Shown: positions 26,705 through 37,023, counted from the stretch's first letter. The stretch is DNA of 64,000 nt from Bacteroides sp. GM023 (GCF_014750685.1 NZ_JAAXGE010000009.1:186001-250000), one strand, 5' to 3'. A program made the numbers and translations. The notes: a model not told the origin generated them from the sequence alone.

Positions 26705-29700
26705 ATGAAAACAAATCTGAATCGCAAAGGTTTCTGCCTGCTTTTTAGCTTTTTGTTACTTGCAAGTGGTGGGAGTGTATATGCATCCGACTCTCATACT
26801 GTCAGTCAAGTACAAGGCAATGTAATCAGTGTTTCCGGTACTGTAAAAGATACCAAAGGAGAAGCTCTGATTGGTGTAAGTGTAGTAGTGAAAGGTTCTA
26901 CTAATGGTACGGTAACTGACCTGAATGGAAAATTCTCTTTAAAAGTTTCCATGGGTGATGTTCTTGAATTCTCGTATATTGGCTATGCCAGTCAGTCTGT
27001 GACGGTAGCTAATGCTAATCCTTTAAACATTGTATTGGATGAAGACACCGAAGTACTGGAAGAAGTTGTGGTAACTGCTTTGGGTATCAAGCGTGCTGAA
27101 AAGGCGTTGACGTATAACGTTCAGCAGGTAAAAGGCGATGAACTGACCGCCGTAAAGAGTTCCAACTTCATGAGCTCATTGGCTGGTAAGGCTGCCGGTG
27201 TGCAGATTAATAACAGTTCATCCGGTCCCGGTAGTGGCGTAAAAGTAGTGATGCGTGGCGCTAAGTCTATCAGTCAGAATAACAATGCGCTGTATGTGAT
27301 TGATGGTATTCCGATGTACAATGTCAATACGTCAAGTAGTGGAGATTCAATGAACTCACGTGGTAGTACGGAGTCCATTGCCGACATTAATCCGGATGAT
27401 ATTGAAAGTATGTCGTTATTGACCGGTCCTTCCGCTGCTGCCCTTTATGGCTACGAAGGTGCTAATGGAGTAGTGCTCATTACTACCAAAAAAGGACGTA
27501 GTGGTAAGACTAGCCTAAGCTACAGCTTGAGCGCTACATTCAGTAACCCTCTGATGATGCCCGAGTTTCAGAACAAGTATGGTAACATGACTGGTGAGTC
27601 GGACAGTTGGGGTAATCCTACGGACTATCGCTATGATCCTTCCGGATTCTTCAACACAGGAACGAATATCACTAACTCTGTAGCCCTCTCTACCGGTAAT
27701 GACAAGAGTCAAAGTTATTTCTCTGTGGCTGCCACGAATGCTACGGGTATCTTGCCCAATAATGATTATGACCGCTACAACTTTACATTCCGTAATACTG
27801 CCAACTTCCTGAACGATAAGTTTATCTTAGACACCAGTGCCAACTATATCATTCAGAATGACAAGAATATGATTTCTCAGGGATCTTACATGTCTCCGTT
27901 CCCAGCTCTTTATCTGTTTCCCCGTGGTGAAAGCTTTGACGATGTCGCCACTTACGAACATTTCGATCCGTTGACAGGTGCAACAACGCAGTTCTGGCCT
28001 TATGGTCAAATGGGACTCGACCAGCAAAACCCATACTGGACAATGAACCGCATGAACCGTGAGACGGAAAGAAGACGTTATAAACTGGCTGCCAGTCTGA
28101 AATATAACATCATGGAGGGACTGAATGTGCAGGGACGTGTCAGCATTGACAATACAGAAAACATCTTTACTGAAAAATTCTATGCCGGAACATTGGCTAC
28201 ATTCTCCGGGGCAAAAGGGCACTATAAAGAAGATATCCGTCTCTATCGTCAAACTTATGCCGATGTGATGGCTAATTTTAATAAGACGTTCGGAGACTTT
28301 AATATCGTAGCCAACGTTGGTGCCTCTATCAAGGACACCCGTATGAAATCCAGTGTAATAACCGGAAATTTGGAACTTGTGACTAATCATTTTACGATTG
28401 AGAATCTTTCACGTACCAATAATTATAAAGTAGAAGCTGATGGTTCGAAACGACAGACACAGTCTGTTTTCGCTAATGCAGAAATCGGTTGGAGAAGCTT
28501 TCTTTATTTAAGTCTTACAGGGCGTTCGGATTGGGATTCTGCATTTGCGTTTTCCGACAGAGGGACTAAACCTTTCTTCTATCCCTCAATAGGTCTTTCC
28601 AGTATTCTGAGTGAAGTCATCAAACTGCCTGATTGGTTCACATTCTTGAAGGCTCGTGTATCTTATACTTCTGTGGGTAACTCATACGATCCGTATATGA
28701 CTAAAGTACGTTATGAATACGATCCGCAGAATCATGCATATAAGGTGATGTCGCACTATCCGAACTCTGACCTGAAGCCGGAAAAAACCAATTCTTTCGA
28801 AGCAGGTTTGAATATGCGTTTCTTTGACAACTCGCTGAACTTTAACGTCACCTACTATAACTCGGACACTAAGAATCAAACATTCTATGCGCCACTTCCT
28901 GCAAGTTCCGGTTTTAAGGACGTGGCTATTCAGGCAGGTAGCGTACAAAACCAGGGTATCGAAATGACACTGGGCTATGACAATGATTGGAAAGATTTCG
29001 GCTGGAATTCTAACTTGACATTTACATACAATAAAAACAAGATCAAATCATTGGCAAATGGCGTGAAGAATCCTTATACTGGCGAGCAGATTCAGATGGA
29101 CTTTGTTGAAAAGGCGCGTCTGGGTAGCGGAAATGCTCCGACATTACGCTTGGTAGAAGGTGGTTCTATGGGTGACATTTATACCAACCGCGACTTCAAG
29201 CGCGATAACAATGGTTATATCAGCCAGGATGCTAAAACAGGTCTGCCCACTATGGTTGAAACAGAACATCGTAAGATAGGTTCCGTGCTGCCTAAGGTTA
29301 ATATGGGTTGGAGAAACTCATTCACATACAAAGGTTTCCGCCTGAACGTATTGTTGAGTGGACGTTTTGGTGGCAACGTAGTTTCCGGCACGCAGGCGTT
29401 CCTCGATCGTTTTGGTGTATCAGAGTATAGTGCGAAGTTACGTGATGCCGGTGGTGTAGTGATTAACGGACGAACCATTACCGCCAAGGATTATTTGGGC
29501 ATTGTGGCAGCAGGTTCTGGTGAAAGCGATTTCTATGTATATGACGCTACCAACATTCGTTTGCAGGAAGTAAGTCTGGAATACACTATTTCCAGAAAGA
29601 AACTGCATAATATTGCTGACGTTACGTTGGGTTTAATTGGAAGCAACCTTGCCATGATTTACTGTAAGGCTCCGTTCGACCCCGAACAGGTGGCATCGTC

Positions 29701-29785
29701 TACCAGCACATTTTATACAGGTGTGGATTATTTCATGCAGCCTAGCTTAAGAAACATAGGTTTCAGTCTAAAAGTACAATTCTAA
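26705..29785 (+). CDS. SusC/RagA-family TonB-dependent outer-membrane transporter
   Basis: A 1026-residue outer-membrane importer. After a signal peptide (to about residue 27) come a carboxypeptidase-regulatory-like domain (SGTVKDTKGEALIGVSVVVKG, about 44-115), the TonB-box region (DTEVLEEVVVTALG), the plug (PLFAAG-like segments with ALYGYEGANGVVLITTKKG) and a beta-barrel to the C-terminal KVQF. It lacks the N-terminal STN signalling domain, so it should not itself signal through a FecR/ECF pair. With the following SusD it forms a gated channel that takes up oligosaccharides or peptides. The enzymes encoded nearby point to GlcNAc-containing glycans. Confidence 0.94.
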   Translation: MKTNLNRKGFCLLFSFLLLASGGSVYASDSHTVSQVQGNVISVSGTVKDTKGEALIGVSVVVKGSTNGTVTDLNGKFSLKVSMGDVLEFSYIGYASQSVTVANANPLNIVLDEDTEVLEEVVVTALGIKRAEKALTYNVQQVKGDELTAVKSSNFMSSLAGKAAGVQINNSSSGPGSGVKVVMRGAKSISQNNNALYVIDGIPMYNVNTSSSGDSMNSRGSTESIADINPDDIESMSLLTGPSAAALYGYEGANGVVLITTKKGRSGKTSLSYSLSATFSNPLMMPEFQNKYGNMTGESDSWGNPTDYRYDPSGFFNTGTNITNSVALSTGNDKSQSYFSVAATNATGILPNNDYDRYNFTFRNTANFLNDKFILDTSANYIIQNDKNMISQGSYMSPFPALYLFPRGESFDDVATYEHFDPLTGATTQFWPYGQMGLDQQNPYWTMNRMNRETERRRYKLAASLKYNIMEGLNVQGRVSIDNTENIFTEKFYAGTLATFSGAKGHYKEDIRLYRQTYADVMANFNKTFGDFNIVANVGASIKDTRMKSSVITGNLELVTNHFTIENLSRTNNYKVEADGSKRQTQSVFANAEIGWRSFLYLSLTGRSDWDSAFAFSDRGTKPFFYPSIGLSSILSEVIKLPDWFTFLKARVSYTSVGNSYDPYMTKVRYEYDPQNHAYKVMSHYPNSDLKPEKTNSFEAGLNMRFFDNSLNFNVTYYNSDTKNQTFYAPLPASSGFKDVAIQAGSVQNQGIEMTLGYDNDWKDFGWNSNLTFTYNKNKIKSLANGVKNPYTGEQIQMDFVEKARLGSGNAPTLRLVEGGSMGDIYTNRDFKRDNNGYISQDAKTGLPTMVETEHRKIGSVLPKVNMGWRNSFTYKGFRLNVLLSGRFGGNVVSGTQAFLDRFGVSEYSAKLRDAGGVVINGRTITAKDYLGIVAAGSGESDFYVYDATNIRLQEVSLEYTISRKKLHNIADVTLGLIGSNLAMIYCKAPFDPEQVASSTSTFYTGVDYFMQPSLRNIGFSLKVQF

Positions 29786-29799
29786 AAAAGGAAAGAATT

Positions 29800-31365
29800 A
29801 TGAGAAAAATCAATATAATCAAGACTGTAAATGCAGTAACCTTCGCGTCATCACTGTTACTTGCTTCATGTACAGGAAACTTTGATGATTTAAACACGCA
29901 TCCCACAGATGTTTATGATGACCAGATGACCGAGATAGAGAAGGTCGGTTCGGTATTTCCCGTGATGACTTATCTGCTGAATCCGCAGCAGGAAAACAAT
30001 AGCCAGATGACCGAGCAGATGGTGGGTTCACAGTATGGCGGTTATTTCACATGTACCAATAAGTGGAACGGTACTAACTTCAGTTCGTTCAATCCTCAGC
30101 TTAACTGGGTAGATACTCCTTTCAAGGATCTGTTTACGGATTTCTATCCCAACTTCCTGAAAGTGAAAGACCAGACTGGAGCTTCCGGAGCAATTTATGC
30201 CTGGGCTTCCATTATTCGTGTAGGCGTGATGCTTCGCGTAGCCGACACGTATGGTCCTATCCCTTACTCACAAATGGGGCAGGGTGAATTTGCCGTAGCT
30301 TATGATGATGTGAAAACACTTTATCATAACATGATTGCCGACTTGACAAAGAGCATCGAAGTTCTCTCCGGTGTAAGCGGAACCTCAACCACATATGCAG
30401 ACTATGATGTCATGTATCAGGGAGACTTCAGTAAATGGGTGAAATATGCCAACTCGTTGAAGCTACGTATGGCAGTGCGCATCGCCGGTGTGGATACGGA
30501 ATATGCCAAACAAGTGATGGCTGAAGCTATTTTGGGTGGCGTGATTGAGTCCAATAGCGATAACGCTTATCTGAAGACTACCAATAACCCGTTCCGTCTG
30601 GCTTCTCAAAGTTGGGGTGACTTGACTCTTAATGCTACGATTTCCGCCTATATGAATGGCTATAATGACCCTCGTATCGGCAAATACATGACAACGTCCA
30701 AACAGAATTACTGTGGTGCACGTATGGGTAACAACAGTGATAGTTTCAAGAATAATTATGGTCAACCGGAAATTTATGGATCAGGTGCGAATTATTCAAA
30801 ACCTGCATTTGAAAGCAACTCACCGATGCCTGTATTCTATGCTGCTGAAACTTATTTTCTGAAAGCCGAAGCTGCTTTGCAAGGCTGGATTTCCGGCGGA
30901 GAAGCTGCCGCTAAGGGGTATTATGAACAAGGCATCCAGACCTCTATGGAGCAATATGGTGTGAGTATAGGTAATTATCTGTCGAGTACAGACAAACCGA
31001 CTGGATTCGCTGATGAGATAAATAGTGGCGATAATTATACATTTACAGAGGCCACAGCTTCCGTATCTTGGGAAGATGGAAGCAACAAACTTCAGAAAAT
31101 CATTACTCAGAAGTGGATTGCCAACTATCCGATCGGTTTCGAAGCCTGGAATGACTTCCGCCGTACGGGTTATCCGGAAATGGTTCCGCCAAAGAATAAT
31201 TTAAGTTCAGCCGGTTATATCGGAACAATTGATAACAAACGTATGGTGCGCCGGTTGCCTTATCCTTCTACGGAAAAGGACAGCAACTCTGCTAATGTAG
31301 AAGCGGCAATCTCTATGCTGGGTGGACCAGACAATGGTAACACAGATTTGTGGTGGGCTAAATAG
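29800..31365 (+). CDS. SusD/RagB-family surface substrate-binding lipoprotein
   Basis: A 521-residue outer-membrane surface lipoprotein with lipobox LLASC (Cys24). It has the SusD/RagB alpha-helical TPR scaffold with the typical C-terminal RRLPYPSTE and EAWNDFRRTGYPEM motifs. It acts as the lid of the SusC channel and grips the glycan. It follows susC by 14 nt and is followed by the GH18 gene after 29 nt, so all belong to one operon. Confidence 0.94.
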   Translation: MRKINIIKTVNAVTFASSLLLASCTGNFDDLNTHPTDVYDDQMTEIEKVGSVFPVMTYLLNPQQENNSQMTEQMVGSQYGGYFTCTNKWNGTNFSSFNPQLNWVDTPFKDLFTDFYPNFLKVKDQTGASGAIYAWASIIRVGVMLRVADTYGPIPYSQMGQGEFAVAYDDVKTLYHNMIADLTKSIEVLSGVSGTSTTYADYDVMYQGDFSKWVKYANSLKLRMAVRIAGVDTEYAKQVMAEAILGGVIESNSDNAYLKTTNNPFRLASQSWGDLTLNATISAYMNGYNDPRIGKYMTTSKQNYCGARMGNNSDSFKNNYGQPEIYGSGANYSKPAFESNSPMPVFYAAETYFLKAEAALQGWISGGEAAAKGYYEQGIQTSMEQYGVSIGNYLSSTDKPTGFADEINSGDNYTFTEATASVSWEDGSNKLQKIITQKWIANYPIGFEAWNDFRRTGYPEMVPPKNNLSSAGYIGTIDNKRMVRRLPYPSTEKDSNSANVEAAISMLGGPDNGNTDLWWAK

Positions 31366-31394
31366 AACTAATCTTTTATAATTATTTCAAGAGT

Positions 31395-32546
31395 ATGAAA
31401 ATGAAAAATATCAAAACTATAGGATTTGCATTTGTGGCTGCGCTGTCTATTGCAAGCTGTACGGATGTAGAATCTATCAATGACGTTGACTTGAACGGAA
31501 CTGTCAAGACGGATGAATACTATGCCGCTTTGCGCGAGTGGAAACAGACACCGGGGTTGCCACAGGTGTTTGTATGGTTCGACAGTTGGACAGGTGTTAC
31601 ACCTACGGGTGAAACTAGCTTGCGTGGATTGCCCGACTCAGTAACAATTGCCTCCAACTGGGGTGGACACCCGAAATTTGACCTGACTCCGGAGAGAAGG
31701 GCCGACATGGAATATGTACAGAAAGTGAAAGGTACAAAAGTTGTGGTAACGTTGTTCTCACAGAGCATTGGTGATGACCTTCCGGATAAAGAGATTTATC
31801 ATACGGCAGGTACCAGCCGGGATCCTGAAGTGGTACGCCCTGCCATCAAGGCTTACGCGGAAGACCTTTATAGAGCTTGTCTGGAATGTGGCTATGATGG
31901 TTATGACTGGGACTATGAACCCGGAGGAGGAATGGGAGCCGGTCAGCTTTGGGCTAACAAAGTACAAAGAACCGTCTTTGTAGAGGAACTTTCTTATTGG
32001 TTCGGACACGGTGCTATGGATCCTAATCGGGATCGGGGTGACCGTCCTATGCCGGAAAAACGTCTTCTTTTCTTGATTGACGGTGAAATTGGTGTTCGTA
32101 CCGGTATGGATAAAGAATGGCTCTCCTACTATGTAGACTATTTTGTTCTACAGGCTTATGGCGGAATGTCTGATTGGAGAATGGAAGGAGTGTTTGACGA
32201 TATGGATGACTGGATTCAACAGGGAATCATCACTCCTGATGAAATTGTTCGAAGAACCATCGTAACCGAGAACTTTGAGTCTTATGCCAGTACCGGTGGA
32301 GGTTTTCTGACTACAATGGCTAACTATATTTATAAAGGAACGTATAATGTGAAGGGAGAGACGGTTAACATCGACCAGCAAATTGGCGGTTGTGGTCTCT
32401 ATCGTTGTGGATTCGATTACAATCAGGGCAAGGGAGATTATGACGGTTCTCCGGAATACTATTTCTTGCGTCGGGGCATCACTACTCTCTATAGCATCTA
32501 CTATGATCGTCTGAATGGCACCGCCAATGACAGCGAGGAAAAATAA
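31395..32546 (+). CDS. GH18 glycosidase, endo-beta-N-acetylglucosaminidase-like lipoprotein
   Basis: A 383-residue lipoprotein (SIASC, Cys22). The GH18 signature DGYDWDYE is at 168-175, with Glu175 as the acid/base and Asp173 supporting the acetamido-assisted mechanism. The (beta/alpha)8 barrel spans about residues 55-360. Short single-domain GH18 lipoproteins encoded with SusC/SusD in Bacteroides cut the GlcNAc-beta1,4-GlcNAc core of N-glycans. A chitinase-like activity is possible. The two cannot be told apart without a structure-based comparison. Surface location next to SusD would feed released glycans into the importer. Confidence 0.88.
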   Translation: MKMKNIKTIGFAFVAALSIASCTDVESINDVDLNGTVKTDEYYAALREWKQTPGLPQVFVWFDSWTGVTPTGETSLRGLPDSVTIASNWGGHPKFDLTPERRADMEYVQKVKGTKVVVTLFSQSIGDDLPDKEIYHTAGTSRDPEVVRPAIKAYAEDLYRACLECGYDGYDWDYEPGGGMGAGQLWANKVQRTVFVEELSYWFGHGAMDPNRDRGDRPMPEKRLLFLIDGEIGVRTGMDKEWLSYYVDYFVLQAYGGMSDWRMEGVFDDMDDWIQQGIITPDEIVRRTIVTENFESYASTGGGFLTTMANYIYKGTYNVKGETVNIDQQIGGCGLYRCGFDYNQGKGDYDGSPEYYFLRRGITTLYSIYYDRLNGTANDSEEK

Positions 32547-32580
32547 TAACGGTTAAACGAATCTTATAAGCATAAAAGTT

Positions 32581-33723
32581 ATGAAATATATCTATTTGTC
32601 AAGTCTTATAATTGCAATGTCGGCATTCCTGTTTATGGGATGCGACAATGCAGATTACAAAGCGCAGGGAAATAGCCTGTACATTGCAGATGCCGCCGGT
32701 ACCGCCAAGGCTACAACAATCACTATGGATGGTGGTGCGGATATCAACGTTACAGTGCGCCTGGCTCAGAAGCTCGGGGAAGATGTAGAAGTGGAAATCG
32801 GATTTACTCCGGAAATACTTACAGGCTATAATGCCAACAATGGTACGGAGTATGAAGCACTGCCTGCGGAACACTTGCCACAGGGGGCTACGGTTACTAT
32901 TCCTGCCGGTGAAATTAGTGCCACTTTCCAGTTGCATATAGATGACTTTACTACAAATGGCATCACTTATGCCGTTCCTTTGACATTGGGTAATGTGATA
33001 AAAGGTAATGTTACAAAGTCTGCTGCACAGGGTAGGTTTATCTATGTACTATCCAAGCCGTTGAATGTTTCTGTTCCTGTGATGAAACCCGTTGGTTCAG
33101 ATAAGGCGGAAACGGATCCGGAAAAGGATTGGGGCGCTGCTGTAGAAACCTATACATTGGAAGCATGGGTACGCATGAGCTATCTCAGTAGGAATAATCA
33201 GGCAATATTCAATGTTCGTGCCAATAATGAACTTTATATTCGTTTTGGTGATGCCAACTCTCCTTACAATTATTTGCAGGTTAAAGCGCACGGTGACGGT
33301 GGAACGGATACGGCAAGAGACTGGAATATTAATGAATGGTATCATGTAGCCATTGTATATAACGGTAGTGAACTTATTATTTATCGCAACGGAATACGCA
33401 TAGCGGGAAAACAAGTTCCTGTACCGAAGGGTGGAATGATAATCAATGGTTTGCAGATGATTAGCAGTGGCTCTTCATGGTTCCGTGCTGAATGCGCTAT
33501 GAGCCAGGTGCGTTTGTGGAACTATGCCCGTTCGGAAGCTGAAATTCAAAATAATATGTTCTTCGAAGTAAACCCGAAAAATCCGAACCTGATTGGTCTT
33601 TGGCCGTTGGATGAGGGTGACGGCAACACGTTCAAAGACGCTACCGGACAAGGACGCGATATGACTGCGGGTGCAGGTCTTATCAGACGTTGGGAACATA
33701 ATGTTCGCTTCGATAAAAAATAA
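32581..33723 (+). CDS. DUF1735 plus LamG-like lectin-domain surface lipoprotein
   Basis: A 380-residue lipoprotein (lipobox FMGC, Cys21). Residues about 30-150 are the DUF1735 beta-sandwich (NVTVRLAQKLGEDVEVEIGF). Residues about 190-375 form a LamG/concanavalin-like jelly roll (YTLEAWVRM, INEWYHVAIVYNGSELIIYRNG, LWNYARSEAEIQNNM, GLWPLDEGDG). Such proteins are the extra surface glycan-binding proteins of utilisation loci. The gene ends the operon 35 nt after the GH18 gene. The LamG part suggests it binds the glycan or holds it for GH18, which is an inference. Confidence 0.85.
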   Translation: MKYIYLSSLIIAMSAFLFMGCDNADYKAQGNSLYIADAAGTAKATTITMDGGADINVTVRLAQKLGEDVEVEIGFTPEILTGYNANNGTEYEALPAEHLPQGATVTIPAGEISATFQLHIDDFTTNGITYAVPLTLGNVIKGNVTKSAAQGRFIYVLSKPLNVSVPVMKPVGSDKAETDPEKDWGAAVETYTLEAWVRMSYLSRNNQAIFNVRANNELYIRFGDANSPYNYLQVKAHGDGGTDTARDWNINEWYHVAIVYNGSELIIYRNGIRIAGKQVPVPKGGMIINGLQMISSGSSWFRAECAMSQVRLWNYARSEAEIQNNMFFEVNPKNPNLIGLWPLDEGDGNTFKDATGQGRDMTAGAGLIRRWEHNVRFDKK

Positions 33724-33775
33724 AGGACTTTTTTGCATAATAATGTGGATTAGGTATTGGTAAATACACAAAGGA

Positions 33776-33831
33776 AGCCCCGGTTTATTCAAGTATCCGT
33801 AAGAATACGAGGTAATGCTGGGGCTATTTTT
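33776..33831 (+). terminator. possible terminator of the GlcNAc locus operon
   Basis: AGCCCC (33776-33781) pairs with GGGGCT (33820-33825), and an inner GTAT/ATAC pair (33793-33796 with 33804-33807) shortens the loop. Five Ts follow. The T-run overlaps a possible -7 box (TATTTTTG, 33825-33832) of the next gene. Confidence 0.45.
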
Positions 33832-33881
33832 GTGCTCTTCAAAGTGATGGCTTTACCTACATTTCCAATATATTGATTATC

Positions 33882-34412
33882 ATGATAGATAACTGTAACC
33901 AGGTAGAAGAAAAATTTTCAGTGTTTTTTTTAGAAAACTATTCTAAAATAAGAAAATACGCTTATGGATTACTAAAATCAGAGTGTGATGCAGAAGATGT
34001 AGCACAGGAAGTTTTTATCAAACTTTGGGAACAACAAGAAGTGTGGGTGAATAATGAGAGGAAACTCGATGCCTATCTTTTGGTTATGACTAGAAATATC
34101 GCTTTGAACATTCTCAAACACCAACGGATAAAACAGGAATACCGTGACCGCTTTGTACAAGAGTTTACATCATATGAACGAGCGGATAATGATAACTTTT
34201 GGGCGGATATATGCCGGCGGGAGATACTGCAGAATATCCGTATCAAGCTGGAAACTCTCCCGAAGCGAAGAAGGATTATATTTAAGCTCAGTCGTTTTAA
34301 AGGGAAAAGCCATAGAGAGATAGCATCCAGAATGAACATTTCCATCCATACAGTAGAACGGCAAATATATCTGACACAAATAAAACTAAGAGAAGTTTTG
34401 CTACTCGTTTAA
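33882..34412 (+). CDS. ECF RNA polymerase sigma factor without a visible anti-sigma partner
   Basis: A 176-residue ECF sigma-70 factor. Region 2 (YSKIRKYAYGLLKSECDAEDVAQEVFIKLWEQ) binds core polymerase and the -10 region, and region 4 (KSHREIASRMNISIHTVERQIYLTQIKL) is a helix-turn-helix for the -35 region. I use the ATG at 33882 rather than the TTG at 33873. It follows the susC-susD-GH18 operon on the same strand. No FecR-type anti-sigma gene is adjacent, and the local SusC has no STN domain, so how it is controlled is unclear. Confidence 0.88.
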   Translation: MIDNCNQVEEKFSVFFLENYSKIRKYAYGLLKSECDAEDVAQEVFIKLWEQQEVWVNNERKLDAYLLVMTRNIALNILKHQRIKQEYRDRFVQEFTSYERADNDNFWADICRREILQNIRIKLETLPKRRRIIFKLSRFKGKSHREIASRMNISIHTVERQIYLTQIKLREVLLLV

Positions 34413-34443
34413 CTCCAGGTAAAGTTTGTTTTTCTAGTGTTAC

Positions 34444-34487
34444 AAAAAAGAGACTGACCTCATATTTATCGAGACAGTCTCTTTTTT
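34444..34487. terminator. bidirectional terminator between the ECF and GH20 genes
   Basis: Perfect 13-base arms (34444-34456 and 34475-34487) with an 18-nt loop. The stem begins with a run of A and ends with a run of T, so it can end transcription from both convergent genes. Confidence 0.85.
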
Positions 34488-34506
34488 ATTTATTGATTAG
34501 CTTTGC

Positions 34507-36936
34507 TTAATAAGCTTCAATTTCATCCATCCACAATTCGGCAGGAATGATTGCCGGACCATTGTTCTTTTCAAAATCAATGCCGTTGCGCAACTTGCCA
34601 CCATTCTGTATTTTCACTTTCAGGAACGTAGCCTGTGCCGGTTCAAATTCGATAGAATCAGTGAAAGCAATTCTTCCGGTTTGCGGATAATCATGTTTCA
34701 GTTCTTTCTGTGCTACCTGTATATAATGTTTTCCGTCAGCTGAAACTTCTACGGCAACTCCGCCGGCAGGAAGCATCCTCATAGCAGGATTGAATAAAGA
34801 ACCGAAGACAACTTTGTTTACTTGTGTCGGCTGATTCAGATTAACAATGAATTCCAGATCTTTGCCTTCAGTGATGGCGAAACTGCTCCACGTATTATAA
34901 GAAGCATTGTTACCCCGTTTACCATTCGTTAATCCGAAGGTAGTCTTGTCAGCTCCCATCACATCATTCTCATCGAATATATCGCCCGTCCATCCCATCT
35001 TATAATTGACAGTAAACGGTTTTCCCGCTAATAAATTACCATACAATGGCTTGTGGGTGACTTTATCCAACATCTTTCCATCCTTGAAAGCAGCAGCTTT
35101 CAAATCAATATTCCCTTCGAGTACGAAAGGCTGTTCGTACAGAGTGGAAGTTGAAGTCGGTTCGCTGCCATCCGTAGTGTACCGGATTTCAGCATTCGGG
35201 TAGAAAGATTCCAATAATACCATTAATGGACCGTTTTCGTCTGCATGCGTATTTACGTTTACATTGAAGAAGTTGAGACAAGGCTTTGTATCCAACACTT
35301 CCAAACGTTCAAATTCGGTAACCATACGTTTGCAAAAATCTTTCCAGTCCTTGTTGGCATCCAGTGTCCAGCCTGTTTCTGCAATAGCCATAGCACGTGG
35401 GAAAGCCTGATAATCCGTACGGTCGGAGGTTTTCATATACTCTCTCCAAAGATTTCCCTGCATACCAATCACATGTTTCTTCACCAACTCGTCAGCATCG
35501 TCCGGGACAGGGTTATAGCTATATGTCTTTTTCAGAGTCGTATATCCGCCGATGGTAGTCGGGGCGATGGCCGGGTCTTCCTGGTAGAAATCCAGATAAG
35601 CATACGGCATCGGAGTCATAATGGCATTATGTCCCGCTTTGGCAGCGTTCAAACCACCTTCTACACCACGCCATGACATTACGGTAGCATTCGGTGCCAA
35701 ACCACCTTCCAGTATTTCATCCCAACCGATGATGTTACGTCCTTTGCCGTTCAGGTATTTCTCCATGCGGGTAACGAAGTAACTTTGCAGTTTGTCTTCT
35801 TTACTATGCTTCACTCCGTCCACTTTGCTCGGAGTCACATCGTCCTTCAAACCTAACTGGCGGATTAACTGCTGGCAGAAAGCACTGTTCTTCCAGGCAG
35901 TCTTGGGACATTCGTCACCACCGATATGAATGTATTCGCTGGGGAACAACTCAACTACTTCATCCATCACCCCTTCGAAAAACTTGAAAGTCGTTTCGCT
36001 TGGACAGAATACTTGTTCGAATACGCCCCATGTAGGAGATACTTTATACGTCTGTGTAGAATCACAAGACAACTCAGGATAGGAAGCAAGGGCAGCCAAC
36101 GCATGTCCCGGCATTTCTATTTCGGGAATAACATTGATATATTTGCTTGCTGCATAAGCTACTACCTCTTTGATTTGCTCCTGCGTATAATATCCACCAT
36201 GCTCCTCTCCATCAAAAACTTGCGGATAGTTCACAAAATAATAGTCTACCAACGTCTTTTCACGCTTGGAGCCTATTTCCGTCAACTTCGGATATTTCTT
36301 GATTTCGATTCTCCAACCCTGGTCGTCTGTCAGATGCCAGTGGAAAGTATTCATCTTGTTCATGGCCAGAAGGTCGATGAACTTATAAATATAGTCTATC
36401 GGTACATAATGACGGCAAACGTCCAACATCAGTCCGCGATAAACAAAACGGGGAGCATCTTCTATCTCTACGGCAGGAACCGACCAGTTGGCTTTTTTAT
36501 CCAGTTGTTTACCGTAGACAGCGGTAGGAAGAAGTTGGAAAAGAGTTTGCACTCCATAGAAAAATCCATTCGGTTGAGAGGCGGTCACTGTGATGAGATT
36601 GGGGGTAACAGACAGTTTATAGCCTTCTTGGGGCATACCTTCCTGGATAACGAAACAAATAGCTTGTTTGCCGTCTGCGCTATCAGCTTCTTTCAAAGAA
36701 ATTCCTGCTGTCAGCTTCAACTGTTCGGCCAAACTATTGGCAATGTTTTTCACTTCGGGAACATCGTGTGGAACAACCAATTTTACTTTGTTATTCAACT
36801 CGAAACGCCCTTCCTTCGGGAGCATTTGATTGGGCTTGGGAACGATGTTGTACTCGTTCGCCACTTCTTTTGTCTTTTGGCAACTGGGGGTCATCATAAG
36901 CAAAGACAAAAGAAGAAGAGAAATACTTTTCTTCAT
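34507..36936 (-). CDS. GH20 beta-N-acetylhexosaminidase, lipoprotein
   Basis: An 809-residue lipoprotein (lipobox MTPSC). An N-terminal GH20b domain (about 30-150) precedes the GH20 catalytic barrel (about 160-520) with the Asp-Glu pair in HIGGDECPKTAW. The mechanism uses the substrate acetamido group. After the barrel come a chitobiase-C-like beta domain (IRYTTDGSEPTSTS) and an F5/8-type-C-like carbohydrate-binding domain. It removes terminal beta-GlcNAc or GalNAc. Start: the ATG at 36936 replaces an in-frame TTG at 36942. It faces the ECF gene across a terminator, and complements the GH18 enzyme in degrading GlcNAc-containing glycans. Confidence 0.92.
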   Translation of the reverse strand: MKKSISLLLLSLLMMTPSCQKTKEVANEYNIVPKPNQMLPKEGRFELNNKVKLVVPHDVPEVKNIANSLAEQLKLTAGISLKEADSADGKQAICFVIQEGMPQEGYKLSVTPNLITVTASQPNGFFYGVQTLFQLLPTAVYGKQLDKKANWSVPAVEIEDAPRFVYRGLMLDVCRHYVPIDYIYKFIDLLAMNKMNTFHWHLTDDQGWRIEIKKYPKLTEIGSKREKTLVDYYFVNYPQVFDGEEHGGYYTQEQIKEVVAYAASKYINVIPEIEMPGHALAALASYPELSCDSTQTYKVSPTWGVFEQVFCPSETTFKFFEGVMDEVVELFPSEYIHIGGDECPKTAWKNSAFCQQLIRQLGLKDDVTPSKVDGVKHSKEDKLQSYFVTRMEKYLNGKGRNIIGWDEILEGGLAPNATVMSWRGVEGGLNAAKAGHNAIMTPMPYAYLDFYQEDPAIAPTTIGGYTTLKKTYSYNPVPDDADELVKKHVIGMQGNLWREYMKTSDRTDYQAFPRAMAIAETGWTLDANKDWKDFCKRMVTEFERLEVLDTKPCLNFFNVNVNTHADENGPLMVLLESFYPNAEIRYTTDGSEPTSTSTLYEQPFVLEGNIDLKAAAFKDGKMLDKVTHKPLYGNLLAGKPFTVNYKMGWTGDIFDENDVMGADKTTFGLTNGKRGNNASYNTWSSFAITEGKDLEFIVNLNQPTQVNKVVFGSLFNPAMRMLPAGGVAVEVSADGKHYIQVAQKELKHDYPQTGRIAFTDSIEFEPAQATFLKVKIQNGGKLRNGIDFEKNNGPAIIPAELWMDEIEAY

Positions 36937-37023
36937 GGTCAATAATGTGTGTTAAGTTATAAATAGAATTGACACGACAAATGTACTCGTTTAAATGATA
37001 AGTTCCAATAATATAGGAAATAA

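Noticed and set aside
35926..36945. 339-residue plus-strand frame inside the GH20 gene
   Set aside because: It is antisense to the GH20 catalytic domain and contains no family signature.
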